NCBI GenBank assembly: GCA_949294395.1
Contig: CASFGU010000025.1
Span: 62,001-126,000 of the forward strand
Direction of reading: 5' to 3'
DNA length: 64,000 nucleotides
From: an uncultured bacterium
Lineage (GTDB): Bacteria; Cyanobacteriota; Vampirovibrionia; Gastranaerophilales; Gastranaerophilaceae
The position numbers and the translations under genes were made by a program. The notes below the pieces were generated by a model that made no database searches, was not told the DNA's origin, and worked only from the letters and a program-made list of their open reading frames with translations. Of this stretch, positions 26,848 to 34,954 are shown in pieces (position 1 is the first letter of the stretch; each line of letters starts with the position of its first letter).

Positions 26848-28203
26848 CAATTCCAGGTATTTATCATCAATCAGAGAACGACTTTTTTCCAGCGCTAACA
26901 AAACATCATTATGATTTGGTATTGTGCCGTTAATTGCCCGTCTGTAAAGGGCATTCCAGTATGCTATGCGTCTTTGCTGAGTTTTTTCTTCACTTTTTTC
27001 ACATATTTGTGAAATTTTATGGTAATACCTCCGGACAATACTACTTTGAGTAAGCTCAGACATTCCGCGCAGCGGTTTTATTCCTCCGTAATCAATTACC
27101 CTTTCGCCCACTACATTATTCTTGTTCAATCGCAAATCGCCATGAAAAAGCCCGTATTTGTAAAGATTAATTCTTTTAGTAACCGGAGGAAGCGCTGTGT
27201 CAGAAAATTCCGACAGACCAACATTATTTAAAGTATTTAAATAAAACACATCAATATAATCAGACGAAGCCATAGGATGTCCGGCAGAATGCTTTATAAA
27301 CCTTATAATATTGCTTTCTGGGCCGACGCCGTTAAATCTTATCTCATCAAAAGTAGCATTTTTAATTAAATCAAGGAATTTTTGTTCTTCATTTTTCGTT
27401 TTTACTTTGCTGTATATTTCCAGCAGCGATTTTTTATAGATGTCTTTTTGTTCAGGAGGCACAACCTTATGAGAAGCGTGATCAAGTACATTGGTTACAA
27501 TCTCAAGATATTCCTTTGCTTTAATATTCTGGAAATAAGTTTTCATTAAACCGAGAAGAACATTTGTCTGCTCCATTGCAGACTTTTGAGATTTAAAACT
27601 GAGGATTACTTTCGGATGAATAATATCCTTTCCTTCTTTGTCTAAAAGCTGCATTTTAAAAGTATTTTTGTATTTCCCCTGATCCAGATAAGTAAGCTTA
27701 ACTCCGTCTGTTTCAGAAAGCATTCCTATTTCCTTAAAACGCTTTTCAAGAAGTGCTGCGGCACGATTAGCAAAATCCGCTAGAACACTTTTATCAGGAG
27801 TGAAGCGTTTTCTCATCTCAATAATTATCCGCGGAATCCTTTCGGGTTGAATATTTATTTTAGCAATTTTAGGCAAAAACTGGTTTATAAGACCATTAGG
27901 CTTCATATCTCTGGCAATTTTAATTTTTAATTCTTCTATACCGGCAAGAATAGCATTGGCATCATTAAGAGCCTCTTTGACCATTTTAATCTTCAGAGCA
28001 TTTGACTCCCTTGATGTTGTGCGAAAAAGCTCAAACATATCCTTTGGTAAAGAACCGACACTGCCCTGTTCCCGCGAATACACCCAGCTTAATTGCTCTA
28101 GATAATTCGGATTTGTAGAAATCCGCTTGTTCATAATGCCGGTAAGCCCGCCAAAATTTGGGATACTGCTATATCTGCCATTATCAAAATTATTTATCTG
28201 CAC
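26821..28203 (-). CDS. Putative kinase-fold protein of unknown role
   Basis: 460 residues, not assigned to a known family. The C-terminal third contains LFHGDLRLNKNNVVGERVID followed by Tyr-Gly-Gly, which matches the catalytic loop (His-x-Asp...Asn) and DFG-like motif of protein kinase and aminoglycoside phosphotransferase folds. Upstream, LTYLDQGKYKNTFKMQLL and VILSFKS could be a glycine-rich loop and the strand with the ATP-binding Lys. The N-terminus (MQINNFDNGRYSSIPNFGG) carries the Phe-x-Gly motif seen in other orphans here. No signal peptide or membrane helix. It might be a divergent kinase acting on host or cell targets; that is inference. Confidence 0.6.
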   Translation of the reverse strand: MQINNFDNGRYSSIPNFGGLTGIMNKRISTNPNYLEQLSWVYSREQGSVGSLPKDMFELFRTTSRESNALKIKMVKEALNDANAILAGIEELKIKIARDMKPNGLINQFLPKIAKINIQPERIPRIIIEMRKRFTPDKSVLADFANRAAALLEKRFKEIGMLSETDGVKLTYLDQGKYKNTFKMQLLDKEGKDIIHPKVILSFKSQKSAMEQTNVLLGLMKTYFQNIKAKEYLEIVTNVLDHASHKVVPPEQKDIYKKSLLEIYSKVKTKNEEQKFLDLIKNATFDEIRFNGVGPESNIIRFIKHSAGHPMASSDYIDVFYLNTLNNVGLSEFSDTALPPVTKRINLYKYGLFHGDLRLNKNNVVGERVIDYGGIKPLRGMSELTQSSIVRRYYHKISQICEKSEEKTQQRRIAYWNALYRRAINGTIPNHNDVLLALEKSRSLIDDKYLELLADADTVL

Positions 28204-28290
28204 ACTTATAAACCTTTTGCTTTATTTGTCTTAAGGTTAATCAAAAAAAATTTTTGCATAAAATACAAAAAACATTAAGTTTTGTTAAAA

Positions 28291-29367
28291 CTATTTAACT
28301 CTTGAAAACACTTCAACATTAACATCGTCAAAAGTATTGGTATTAAAATAAGCGCAGGAGGCAACCATTGCAGCATTATCAGTACAGTATTTCATTGGAG
28401 GCGCGAATACCTGATAACCCTCATTTTGAAGATTAAAAATCTTCTTTCGAATTTCCGAATTTGCAGCAACCCCGCCTGCGATAACGACTTGCTTGTAACC
28501 GTTTTCATCCGCGGCAGACTTGAGTTTCTTTAATAAAGTTGAGGATACGCATTCCTGAAAACTTGCACAGACATCTTTTATTACATTTTCAGGAAGTTCT
28601 TCAGTGTTGTATTGTTTTTTTAACTCTTTAACAAGCCTTAATACGGCGGTCTTAAGTCCGCTGAAACTAAAATTATACCCGTCGACTTTAGCCTTCGGAA
28701 GTTGATACGCTTTCGGGTTTCCTTCCTGTGCAAGCTTATCAAGTCTTGGCCCTCCGGGATACGGTAATCCGATAAGGCGTGCGACTTTATCATAAGCCTC
28801 ACCGACGGCGTCATCTATCGTTTCTCCGAGAATATGCTGTTCTGAGTAAGATTTAACATCTATAATCTGAGTATGTCCGCCGCTCACAAGAAGGGCCATA
28901 AAAGGCGGTTTCAGTTCTGTATCAATATAATTTCCGCAAAGATGAGCGTTCAGATGATTAATTCCGATAAATGGTTTATCATATACAAGCGCAAGAGTTT
29001 TTGCAGCATTCAACCCGACAAGAAGGCATCCGACAAGCCCCGGCCCGACAGTTCCGGCAAATGCTGTAATAGCATCGGGCTCAAGTCCTGCATTTTGTTT
29101 TGCCTGATTAAAAGCCTCTTCTATCACGATATTGATTGAATCAAGGTGCTCGCGCGCCGCGATTTCCGGAATTACACCGCCGAATTTTGCATGAGTTTTA
29201 ATCTGGGACGCCACAACATTTGCGATAACCTCCCTGCCGTTTTTTACAATAGCACAGGCAGTTTCGTCGCAGCTTGATTCTATTGCCATAATATAATTAT
29301 CATATCCGCATTCCGGCCCTATTTCCACGGGATTTTTGCTGAACAGCTTTTCTTTAATCATTTTCAT
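28291..29367 (-). CDS. tsaD: tRNA N6-adenosine threonylcarbamoyltransferase
   Basis: Puts threonylcarbamoyl on A37 of ANN-decoding tRNAs, with TsaB/TsaE. ASKHA fold with IMAIESSCDETACAIV, the metal-binding HLNAHLCG (family signature GINHLxAH), LLVSGGHTQII, DDAVGEAYDKVARLIGLPYPGGP and NFSFSGLKTAVLR. The usual protein starts close to IMAIESSC; I give ATG 29367 (MKMIKEK) because it is the first ATG after the low-quality leader, but starting nearer 29290 is also possible. No clear ribosome site decides this. Divergent from obgE. Confidence 0.95.
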   Translation of the reverse strand: MKMIKEKLFSKNPVEIGPECGYDNYIMAIESSCDETACAIVKNGREVIANVVASQIKTHAKFGGVIPEIAAREHLDSINIVIEEAFNQAKQNAGLEPDAITAFAGTVGPGLVGCLLVGLNAAKTLALVYDKPFIGINHLNAHLCGNYIDTELKPPFMALLVSGGHTQIIDVKSYSEQHILGETIDDAVGEAYDKVARLIGLPYPGGPRLDKLAQEGNPKAYQLPKAKVDGYNFSFSGLKTAVLRLVKELKKQYNTEELPENVIKDVCASFQECVSSTLLKKLKSAADENGYKQVVIAGGVAANSEIRKKIFNLQNEGYQVFAPPMKYCTDNAAMVASCAYFNTNTFDDVNVEVFSRVK

Positions 29368-29491
29368 AGTATTATTATAATACAAATAAAAATAACAGCA
29401 GTGCAAATTTTAATTTGGCAAAATGCAGGTCGGACACAGCTGCCCGATGGAATATCAGTGAAGCCGTTCTGGCTTGATAAGGGATATAAAA

Positions 29492-30775
29492 ATGCAATTT
29501 TTAGATAAAACAAAAATCAGAATAGTTTCAGGCAGAGGCGGCAACGGAATGGTTGCGTGGCGGCGGGAAAAATACGTGGATAAAGGCGGCCCTGCAGGCG
29601 GCGACGGCGGCAAGGGCGGCGATGTTTATTTAATAGCTGACGAAAACATGTCGACCCTGATGGATTTTAAATACAAATCCGTATTCAAGGCTGAAAGCGG
29701 CGAAAACGGCGGAATTAAAAACTGCCACGGACGCTGTGCAAAGGATTTATATATAAAAGTTCCTGTAGGAACAGTAGTAAAGGATGTGAAAAGCGGAAAC
29801 ATTATTGCTGATTTGACTGAACACGGACAGAAAGTTCTTGTGGCAAAAGGCGGCAGGGGCGGCCGTGGCAATGCAAGGTTTGCAACCGCGCAAAAGCGTG
29901 CGCCTCAATTCTGTGAACCCGGGGAACCACCGATTGAGCGCGAATTATATTTAGAATTAAAACTTATTGCAGATGTCGGGCTTCTCGGGATGCCTAATGC
30001 AGGGAAATCAACATTTATAAGCAGAATTAGTTCTGCCAAACCTAAAATTGCGGATTACCCATTCACAACACTTATTCCGAATCTCGGAGTTGTAAGAAAG
30101 CCATCGGGAGACGGATACGTGGTTGCGGATATTCCGGGGCTTATTGAAGGGGCGTCGGAAGGTGTCGGACTCGGACACGATTTTTTACGCCATGTTGAAA
30201 GATGCAGATTTCTGGTTCATATAATCGACACAACTGAAGAAAATCCTCTCCAAAATTATGAAAAAATCAACCTTGAACTTTACAAACACTCTGAAAAACT
30301 CGGCAAACTTTATCAAATCGTTGCACTGAATAAAATTGATGCGATTGATGACAAGAGAAAAGACTTTTTATACAATGAGTTTAAGAAAAAAGCTGAGGAT
30401 GTATTTTTGATTTCCGCTGTAACCGGCGAAAATGTGGATAAACTTGTTAATTTTATGTCACAGAAGGTTGACGAAATTGAAAAACCTGTCACAGAAATTG
30501 TTGTTGAAGAAGATTTAGACGCATACAATAACGATGACAGCGATTATGAAATTACAAAGGCCGCAAAAGATGTCTACATAATAACCGGCGGGAAAATCTC
30601 AAGGCTGGCTCAGGTGACTGATGCAAGAAATGTAGAACAGGTAATCCGCTTCCAGAATATTTTAACAGGAATGGGTGTCTTCGAAAAATTAAAAGCAATG
30701 GGCGTAAAAGACGGCGACACGATTATCACAGGGCACCTTGAATTTGCATACTATGCAGACGAATTTTACGGATAA
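29492..30775 (+). CDS. obgE: Obg family GTPase
   Basis: Essential GTPase linked to 50S ribosome assembly and stress. Glycine-rich Obg domain first (GRGGNGMVAWRREKYVDKGG, GGDGGKGGDVYL, KGGRGGRGNARFATA), then the G domain with GMPNAGKSTFI (G1), DYPFTTLIPNLG, VADIPGLIEGASEG and NKIDAID, and a C-terminal OCT domain. ATG 29492 chosen (MQFLDK) over the upstream codon at 29474. 427 residues is normal. Confidence 0.96.
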   Translation: MQFLDKTKIRIVSGRGGNGMVAWRREKYVDKGGPAGGDGGKGGDVYLIADENMSTLMDFKYKSVFKAESGENGGIKNCHGRCAKDLYIKVPVGTVVKDVKSGNIIADLTEHGQKVLVAKGGRGGRGNARFATAQKRAPQFCEPGEPPIERELYLELKLIADVGLLGMPNAGKSTFISRISSAKPKIADYPFTTLIPNLGVVRKPSGDGYVVADIPGLIEGASEGVGLGHDFLRHVERCRFLVHIIDTTEENPLQNYEKINLELYKHSEKLGKLYQIVALNKIDAIDDKRKDFLYNEFKKKAEDVFLISAVTGENVDKLVNFMSQKVDEIEKPVTEIVVEEDLDAYNNDDSDYEITKAAKDVYIITGGKISRLAQVTDARNVEQVIRFQNILTGMGVFEKLKAMGVKDGDTIITGHLEFAYYADEFYG

Positions 30776-30829
30776 TAGCAAAAAATTTTATGTCCGGATT
30801 TTATATAACAGGATTTATGAGGAAAAAGC

Positions 30830-31786
30830 ATGAGAATTAACCCTATACAAAACTACAGTTACACCCCTGCTTTTAATGCAAATACAGGAAACAGGAAAAA
30901 AGACCATAAAATAACCGCAAAAGAAATAGGTTACGGACTTGCCGGTCTTGCTGCAATAGGACTTGCAACGTATGCAATCATAAGAAAAGCGAAATCAGGC
31001 AAAGCCGGACAGGTGCTTGATGACAGCATAAACTTAAAAAAGGGACGCGGGCATGGTAATGGAAAACCTGAGCCAAAACCGGAAGGCAGACCTGAGATGA
31101 AGCCGGAGTCTCCGGTTGAGCCAACACCGCCTAAAAAAACGGATCTAGAACCGCCTGCAGAACCGGAGAAAACAGGGACTCCATCCGCAAACTCTCCTGA
31201 AAATTCTCCTGCACTTCCTGAGAACGGGACACCTGATACAGCCGGAAAAACAACCGGCGAAGCTTCTCTGCAGAACCCGCAGCCTCCGGAAGAACATACT
31301 GCATCAGCAATTGTTATTAACGGACAGGTAAAAGTTACGCCGGAATTATTACAGCCTTATAAAACAGGTAAAGTCGAAGAAAAACCGTTTTCGCTTTTAG
31401 GTATAGGCGAAACAGAGCCATTTGAAGGTGTTGAAAAACTTAAATACCGTCTTATTGATTCTGAACATGGAAGAACTTACCAGCAGTTTTTCCATAAAAA
31501 TAAAGTTTATGAAACAAGTGTTTATGAAGATGTATTCGGCGAGTTTTTTGACACAGAACGCGTTACAAGATACAACTATGCTTACGAAAACGGGAAAGTT
31601 GTCGGAGTGGCAAAACAGCTTCTCAGCGAAAACGGCAGCCAGCACGGTATCTATCAGGACGGCACCTTCATACCATACCCTATTATGGTTAAGATGAAAG
31701 GCGACAAAGAATTTCATCAAGTTGATGCTTATACAACAGAAGCATTGTTTGAAATTGACAAACGTTTTGACCCGAAAAATATCTGA
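30830..31786 (+). CDS. Membrane-anchored proline-rich protein of unknown function
   Basis: 318 residues. Layout: a short N-terminus (MRINPIQNYSYTPAFNANTG) with the Phe-x-Ala/Gly motif; a hydrophobic segment near residues 36-54 (YGLAGLAAIGLATYAII); a Pro/Glu/Lys linker of about 100 residues (KPEPKPEGRPEMKPESP and similar); and a C-terminal soluble domain from about residue 160 with ETEPFEGVEKLKYRLID and aromatic strands. The linker length suggests the last domain works away from the membrane. Downstream of obgE with its own AGGA site. Role unknown. Confidence 0.75.
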   Translation: MRINPIQNYSYTPAFNANTGNRKKDHKITAKEIGYGLAGLAAIGLATYAIIRKAKSGKAGQVLDDSINLKKGRGHGNGKPEPKPEGRPEMKPESPVEPTPPKKTDLEPPAEPEKTGTPSANSPENSPALPENGTPDTAGKTTGEASLQNPQPPEEHTASAIVINGQVKVTPELLQPYKTGKVEEKPFSLLGIGETEPFEGVEKLKYRLIDSEHGRTYQQFFHKNKVYETSVYEDVFGEFFDTERVTRYNYAYENGKVVGVAKQLLSENGSQHGIYQDGTFIPYPIMVKMKGDKEFHQVDAYTTEALFEIDKRFDPKNI

Positions 31787-31846
31787 ACAAAATCCGCCTT
31801 GCTTTTTAGCCGGCAATAATGTAGAATTAGTTTAAAGAGGGACATT

Positions 31847-33157
31847 ATGAAGTGTTATAAAGCAAAATGGATTTTGACAGCAGAAGATAAAATTCTTGAA
31901 GATACCGCACTCGTTGTGGATGAGGGAAAAATTGTCAACCTAATCCCGAATAAGGACGTTAATTTTGACGAAAAATATGTCAAAGATTTAGGGAATGCAG
32001 TCATTACTCCCGGTTTTATAGATCTTCTGACACAGTTTCAGTACACAAATATAGGACTTGTTAAACCCGCAGGCATTAAAAGCTGCCTCAAAAGCTTTTT
32101 TATAAACCTCAGCAAAAAATATAATTTTGCGGGGATAAAGCCTGATAATTATGCGCTGAAATGGGCAAACATTCTTGCCTCTTATTACTTATTTGACAGA
32201 AACGGTAAACTTAAATCTTTTGATGACGGTGTCACAATGGCCATAAAATCCGGAACAACCTGCATTGCGCAGGTTTCAAAAGAATTTAAGTATTTTGAAA
32301 CAATTAATAAACTCCCGATAAGAACTTATCTTTTCTTTGAGGTTTTCTCTGACACATCTGAAAAGAGCAAGAAACAGTTTAAGGAAATGCGTGCCAGAGT
32401 TGAGGATTTAGTTCAGCATAAAGGTTCAAAAACCCACATAGGAATAATGCTTAACTCTGAATCCGGCGTTCATAAAAAGATGTGGAATCTTTTTTCAAAA
32501 TATTGCAGAAAGCACAATATGCTTCTTATGACAAGGTTTGCGGAGGCAAAAGACGAAATAGAATGGCTTGAACACGGATTTTCAGATATTGACATCCTGC
32601 ATAAATTTATGGGACTCAGAAAAATTACACCCTACACAAAAGATTTAAAACCGGTTGAGTATCTTGCAAATTTAAAAGTTCTAACCAACAAGGTGTTAGC
32701 AGCAAACGCTAACTACCTCACAGAAAGCGAACTGGAAGAACTTGCCTCCACCGGTGTTAAATACATATATCAGCCGGATTACAGCGTGGAAATCTGCGGG
32801 AAAAAACTTGATTTTGAAACCGTTTTAAAACATTTCAGCGGAAACTTCGGGTTTTCATCGCAGAGTTTTCTGCCTGAAAAGAAATTTAATCTTCTTGAAA
32901 CAGCGATAAGAGCCGACAACAAAAACATTCTGCCGCTGGATGAACTCATCAAATATCTTACAATCTATCCGGCAAAAATTTTGAGGCTTGACAATATTAC
33001 AGGCTCTATAAAAATTGGCAAAGACGCTGATTTTAATGTGTTTAAAATTGAGGAAGGCAAGGATTACAATGCAATAAAAGACAATCCGCAGCCTTATGCA
33101 ACATATTCAGGCGGGAGAAAAATTGTAAAGAAAAATCAGACCAGATTTACGATTTAA
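31847..33157 (+). CDS. Amidohydrolase-fold protein lacking metal ligands
   Basis: 436 residues with the layout of the cytosine/guanine deaminase-like amidohydrolases: a strand-rich start (ILTAEDKILEDTALVVDEGK), VITPGFIDLLTQF, a TIM barrel and a C-terminal LRLDNITGSIKIGKDADFNV. In active members the first metal motif is GFIDxHxH; here it reads GFIDLLTQF. The later His sites are also replaced: LLMTRFAEAKDE in place of the usual His-x-His-x-Ala-Glu and VLAANANYLTESE in place of AHCxxL. So the fold is kept while the catalytic site is gone, pointing to a non-catalytic or repurposed role. GAGGGA site upstream. Confidence 0.75.
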   Translation: MKCYKAKWILTAEDKILEDTALVVDEGKIVNLIPNKDVNFDEKYVKDLGNAVITPGFIDLLTQFQYTNIGLVKPAGIKSCLKSFFINLSKKYNFAGIKPDNYALKWANILASYYLFDRNGKLKSFDDGVTMAIKSGTTCIAQVSKEFKYFETINKLPIRTYLFFEVFSDTSEKSKKQFKEMRARVEDLVQHKGSKTHIGIMLNSESGVHKKMWNLFSKYCRKHNMLLMTRFAEAKDEIEWLEHGFSDIDILHKFMGLRKITPYTKDLKPVEYLANLKVLTNKVLAANANYLTESELEELASTGVKYIYQPDYSVEICGKKLDFETVLKHFSGNFGFSSQSFLPEKKFNLLETAIRADNKNILPLDELIKYLTIYPAKILRLDNITGSIKIGKDADFNVFKIEEGKDYNAIKDNPQPYATYSGGRKIVKKNQTRFTI

Positions 33158-33163
33158 GCTAAT

Positions 33164-33382
33164 TTAAGAAAACTTTAAAAGAGATTCGATATTAACACCG
33201 AGCGCCTTAGAAAGTTCAAGAACCTTGGCTAATGACATATTCTGCCTGCCGCACTCAACACAGGCAAGGTAATTCTGACTTACATCCATAGTTTCTGCAA
33301 GCTGCTCCTGCGTAAGATCTTTCTTAATCCGCTCAATCTTTACGTTTTTGCCAAATCTTTTTAACAATTCTTCCTTATTCAT
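33164..33382 (-). CDS. Small XRE-family HTH regulator
   Basis: 72 residues, a single Cro/C1-type domain: LLKRFGKNVKIERIKKDLTQ as first helices, EQLAETMDVSQNYLACVECG as recognition part, ending with GVNIESLLKF. Divergent from the phase-variable pilin gene, 165 bases away. Other pilins in this window also have such a neighbour, so it is a candidate for pilin control. Downstream it touches the plus-strand amidohydrolase (convergent). Confidence 0.85.
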   Translation of the reverse strand: MNKEELLKRFGKNVKIERIKKDLTQEQLAETMDVSQNYLACVECGRQNMSLAKVLELSKALGVNIESLLKFS

Positions 33383-33484
33383 CAGTTATAATAATACAAA
33401 AATTGAGTAATAACTTGTATTAACTTATTGGCTATTATTTTATATATTATTGGTTATATTGTAATAAAATAAATTTGATTAAAC

Positions 33485-33513
33485 TTGAAAAGTTAATAGA
33501 GATATAATATAAT
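33485..33513 (+). promoter_or_regulatory. Promoter of the poly-G pilin
   Basis: TTGAAA (33485-33490), 17-base spacer, TATAAT (33508-33513). Followed by AAGGAGG (33533-33539) eight bases before ATG 33548. Confidence 0.7.
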
Positions 33514-33547
33514 AGGAAAAAAAGTAACAAAAAAGGAGGATACATTT

Positions 33548-34847
33548 ATGGAAAATACCGTTATAGCTTCAAAACTCAGAGGGGGGGGGGGGTAGATTTA
33601 CTTCCGCTCGGGACAAGGGTTTCTGGCATTCAATTTTAAGTAACATTATATGGCGCGGGAATTTTCTCAAATCTTTTTCCATTGCGGGCGCTATTAGAAA
33701 GGCTATAAGGCGATATGAGGACAACAGAACATGTCATAATGAACTTGGTTGCCTTCTTTTGCAGAAAACTTGTTTTCGTACAAAATGGCTCCAGGTGACA
33801 GGATCTCATAACAAAGAGATTCTGAACAGTCACTACTCTTGTGAGACGCAACAATTTTCGTTTCAGAATGACATGTCTATTGTTAACCGTTCACCACTTC
33901 AACCTTTCTGCTTTTCAACAGTTCTACCTGTCGGATTAGTAAATCCGACCTACGCCACTTATAGCCCTGAAGTCTTTAAAACCCTCTCCCACCCTATCGG
34001 GCACCCTCTCCCAAAGGGAGAGGGTAATAGAGAACGCTTCACCCCTCACTCTTCACACTTCACCCGCCAAAAAGTCGCTAGCCGGATTTTCGGTAAAGCT
34101 GGGTTCGCTTTCGCTCACTCGGCGCGTATGCAAAAAGCCGCCTTTACATTGGCGGAAGTCCTCATTACCCTCGGGATTATCGGAGTGGTGGCTGCTATGA
34201 CTCTGCCGGCGCTGGTAAAAAAATATCAGGATAAGATTATGCTAACACAGGTAAAAAGAGCGTATGCAGATGTAGAAAATGCACTGAAATTATATGCCGC
34301 ACATAACGCATGCAGCGATATAACCTGCATTTCTGACACCTCTATAACCTCTGAAGAATTAACACAGCGTTTATTTAAAAGCTTAAAAGGGGCAACATAC
34401 TGCTCTAAGCATTCTAACAGAGGTGTCTGTAAATACACCCTTGTAAAGGGATATAGTCCTACTAATAATGGTTATGGAGAAACTGTGTATTCAGAGAGTT
34501 TCAGGGCTCCGTTTATCGTATCAGCCTCCGGTGCAGCTTACATGATGACACAGTATAATGAATGCCCCCGCACTGAACAGATAAACATTAGAGATGAAAA
34601 CGGGAATTATGTGCTTGATGAAAACAATCAACCAGTTACCGAAACGAACACAACAGATGTATGTGCCATTATATATTTTGACGCAAACGGTGTAACAAAA
34701 GGACCTAATCAGATTGGGGCAGATGTATTTCAGGTAAGAATTGTTTCATCCAGTAAAAAATTAAGTCCGCACGTATACCTTTCAAACCTTTTATACAGCG
34801 GAAAATTTACTTATACACCTCACAGTATCGGCAGTAAAGCTAAATGA
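33548..34847 (+). CDS. Pilin-like protein, frameshifted at a poly-G tract (off as read)
   Basis: ATG 33548 has a strong AAGGAGG site and sigma70-like promoter but reads MENTVIASKLR, four Gly and a TAG because the G-tract (33581-33592) is 12 long. With 11 G (or 14) the frame stays open to 34847, 432 residues. The C-terminal 240 (from the internal ATG 34128) are a type IV pilin-like protein: AAFTLAEVLITLGIIGVVAA, with a putative cleavage before Phe, then a Cys-rich surface part (CSDITCISDTS). The in-between 180 codons are open yet look repeat-derived (HPLPKGEGNRERFTPHSS), giving a leader far longer than normal. Translation might also start at 34128, but no ribosome site is there. Whether the long leader form is ever made is unknown. 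Confidence 0.65.
33581..33592 (+). repeat. Poly-G tract, 12 bases, in pilin leader
   Basis: Twelve G after the 11th codon of the pilin leader (CTCAGA before, TAGATTT after). With 12 the next codon is a stop; loss of one G opens the downstream frame. Possible slipped-strand switch. Exact length in a real genome may vary or be mis-assembled. Confidence 0.8.
33729..33820. repeat. Dispersed palindromic repeat, copy in pilin leader
   Basis: GAAAACTTGTTTTCG with flanks (CTTTTGC before, ACAAAATGGCTCC and GACAGGATCTC after) closely matches the complement of 40650-40735, roughly 60 of 70 bases by eye. Both copies have the central GAAAAC-tt-GTTTTC palindrome. This copy lies inside the open frame of the pilin leader. 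Confidence 0.6.
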
Positions 34848-34864
34848 TAAATGTAAAAACGCTC

Positions 34865-34893
34865 TTGTAATTAAATTATGTTCCTGATAAAAT
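34865..34893 (+). promoter_or_regulatory. gpmI promoter
   Basis: TTGTAA (34865-34870), 17-base spacer, TAAAAT (34888-34893). Lies between the pilin stop and gpmI; GAGGGATATAG precedes the gpmI ATG. Confidence 0.55.
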
Positions 34894-34954
34894 TTAAGCA
34901 ATGTGGTATTGGTATTCAATACAGGTTTAAATCTTACATTAGAGGGATATAGAT

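Noticed and set aside
33636-33854. Minus-strand reading across the pilin leader
   Set aside because: Without a ribosome site and falls in repeat sequence; shadow of the plus-strand frame.
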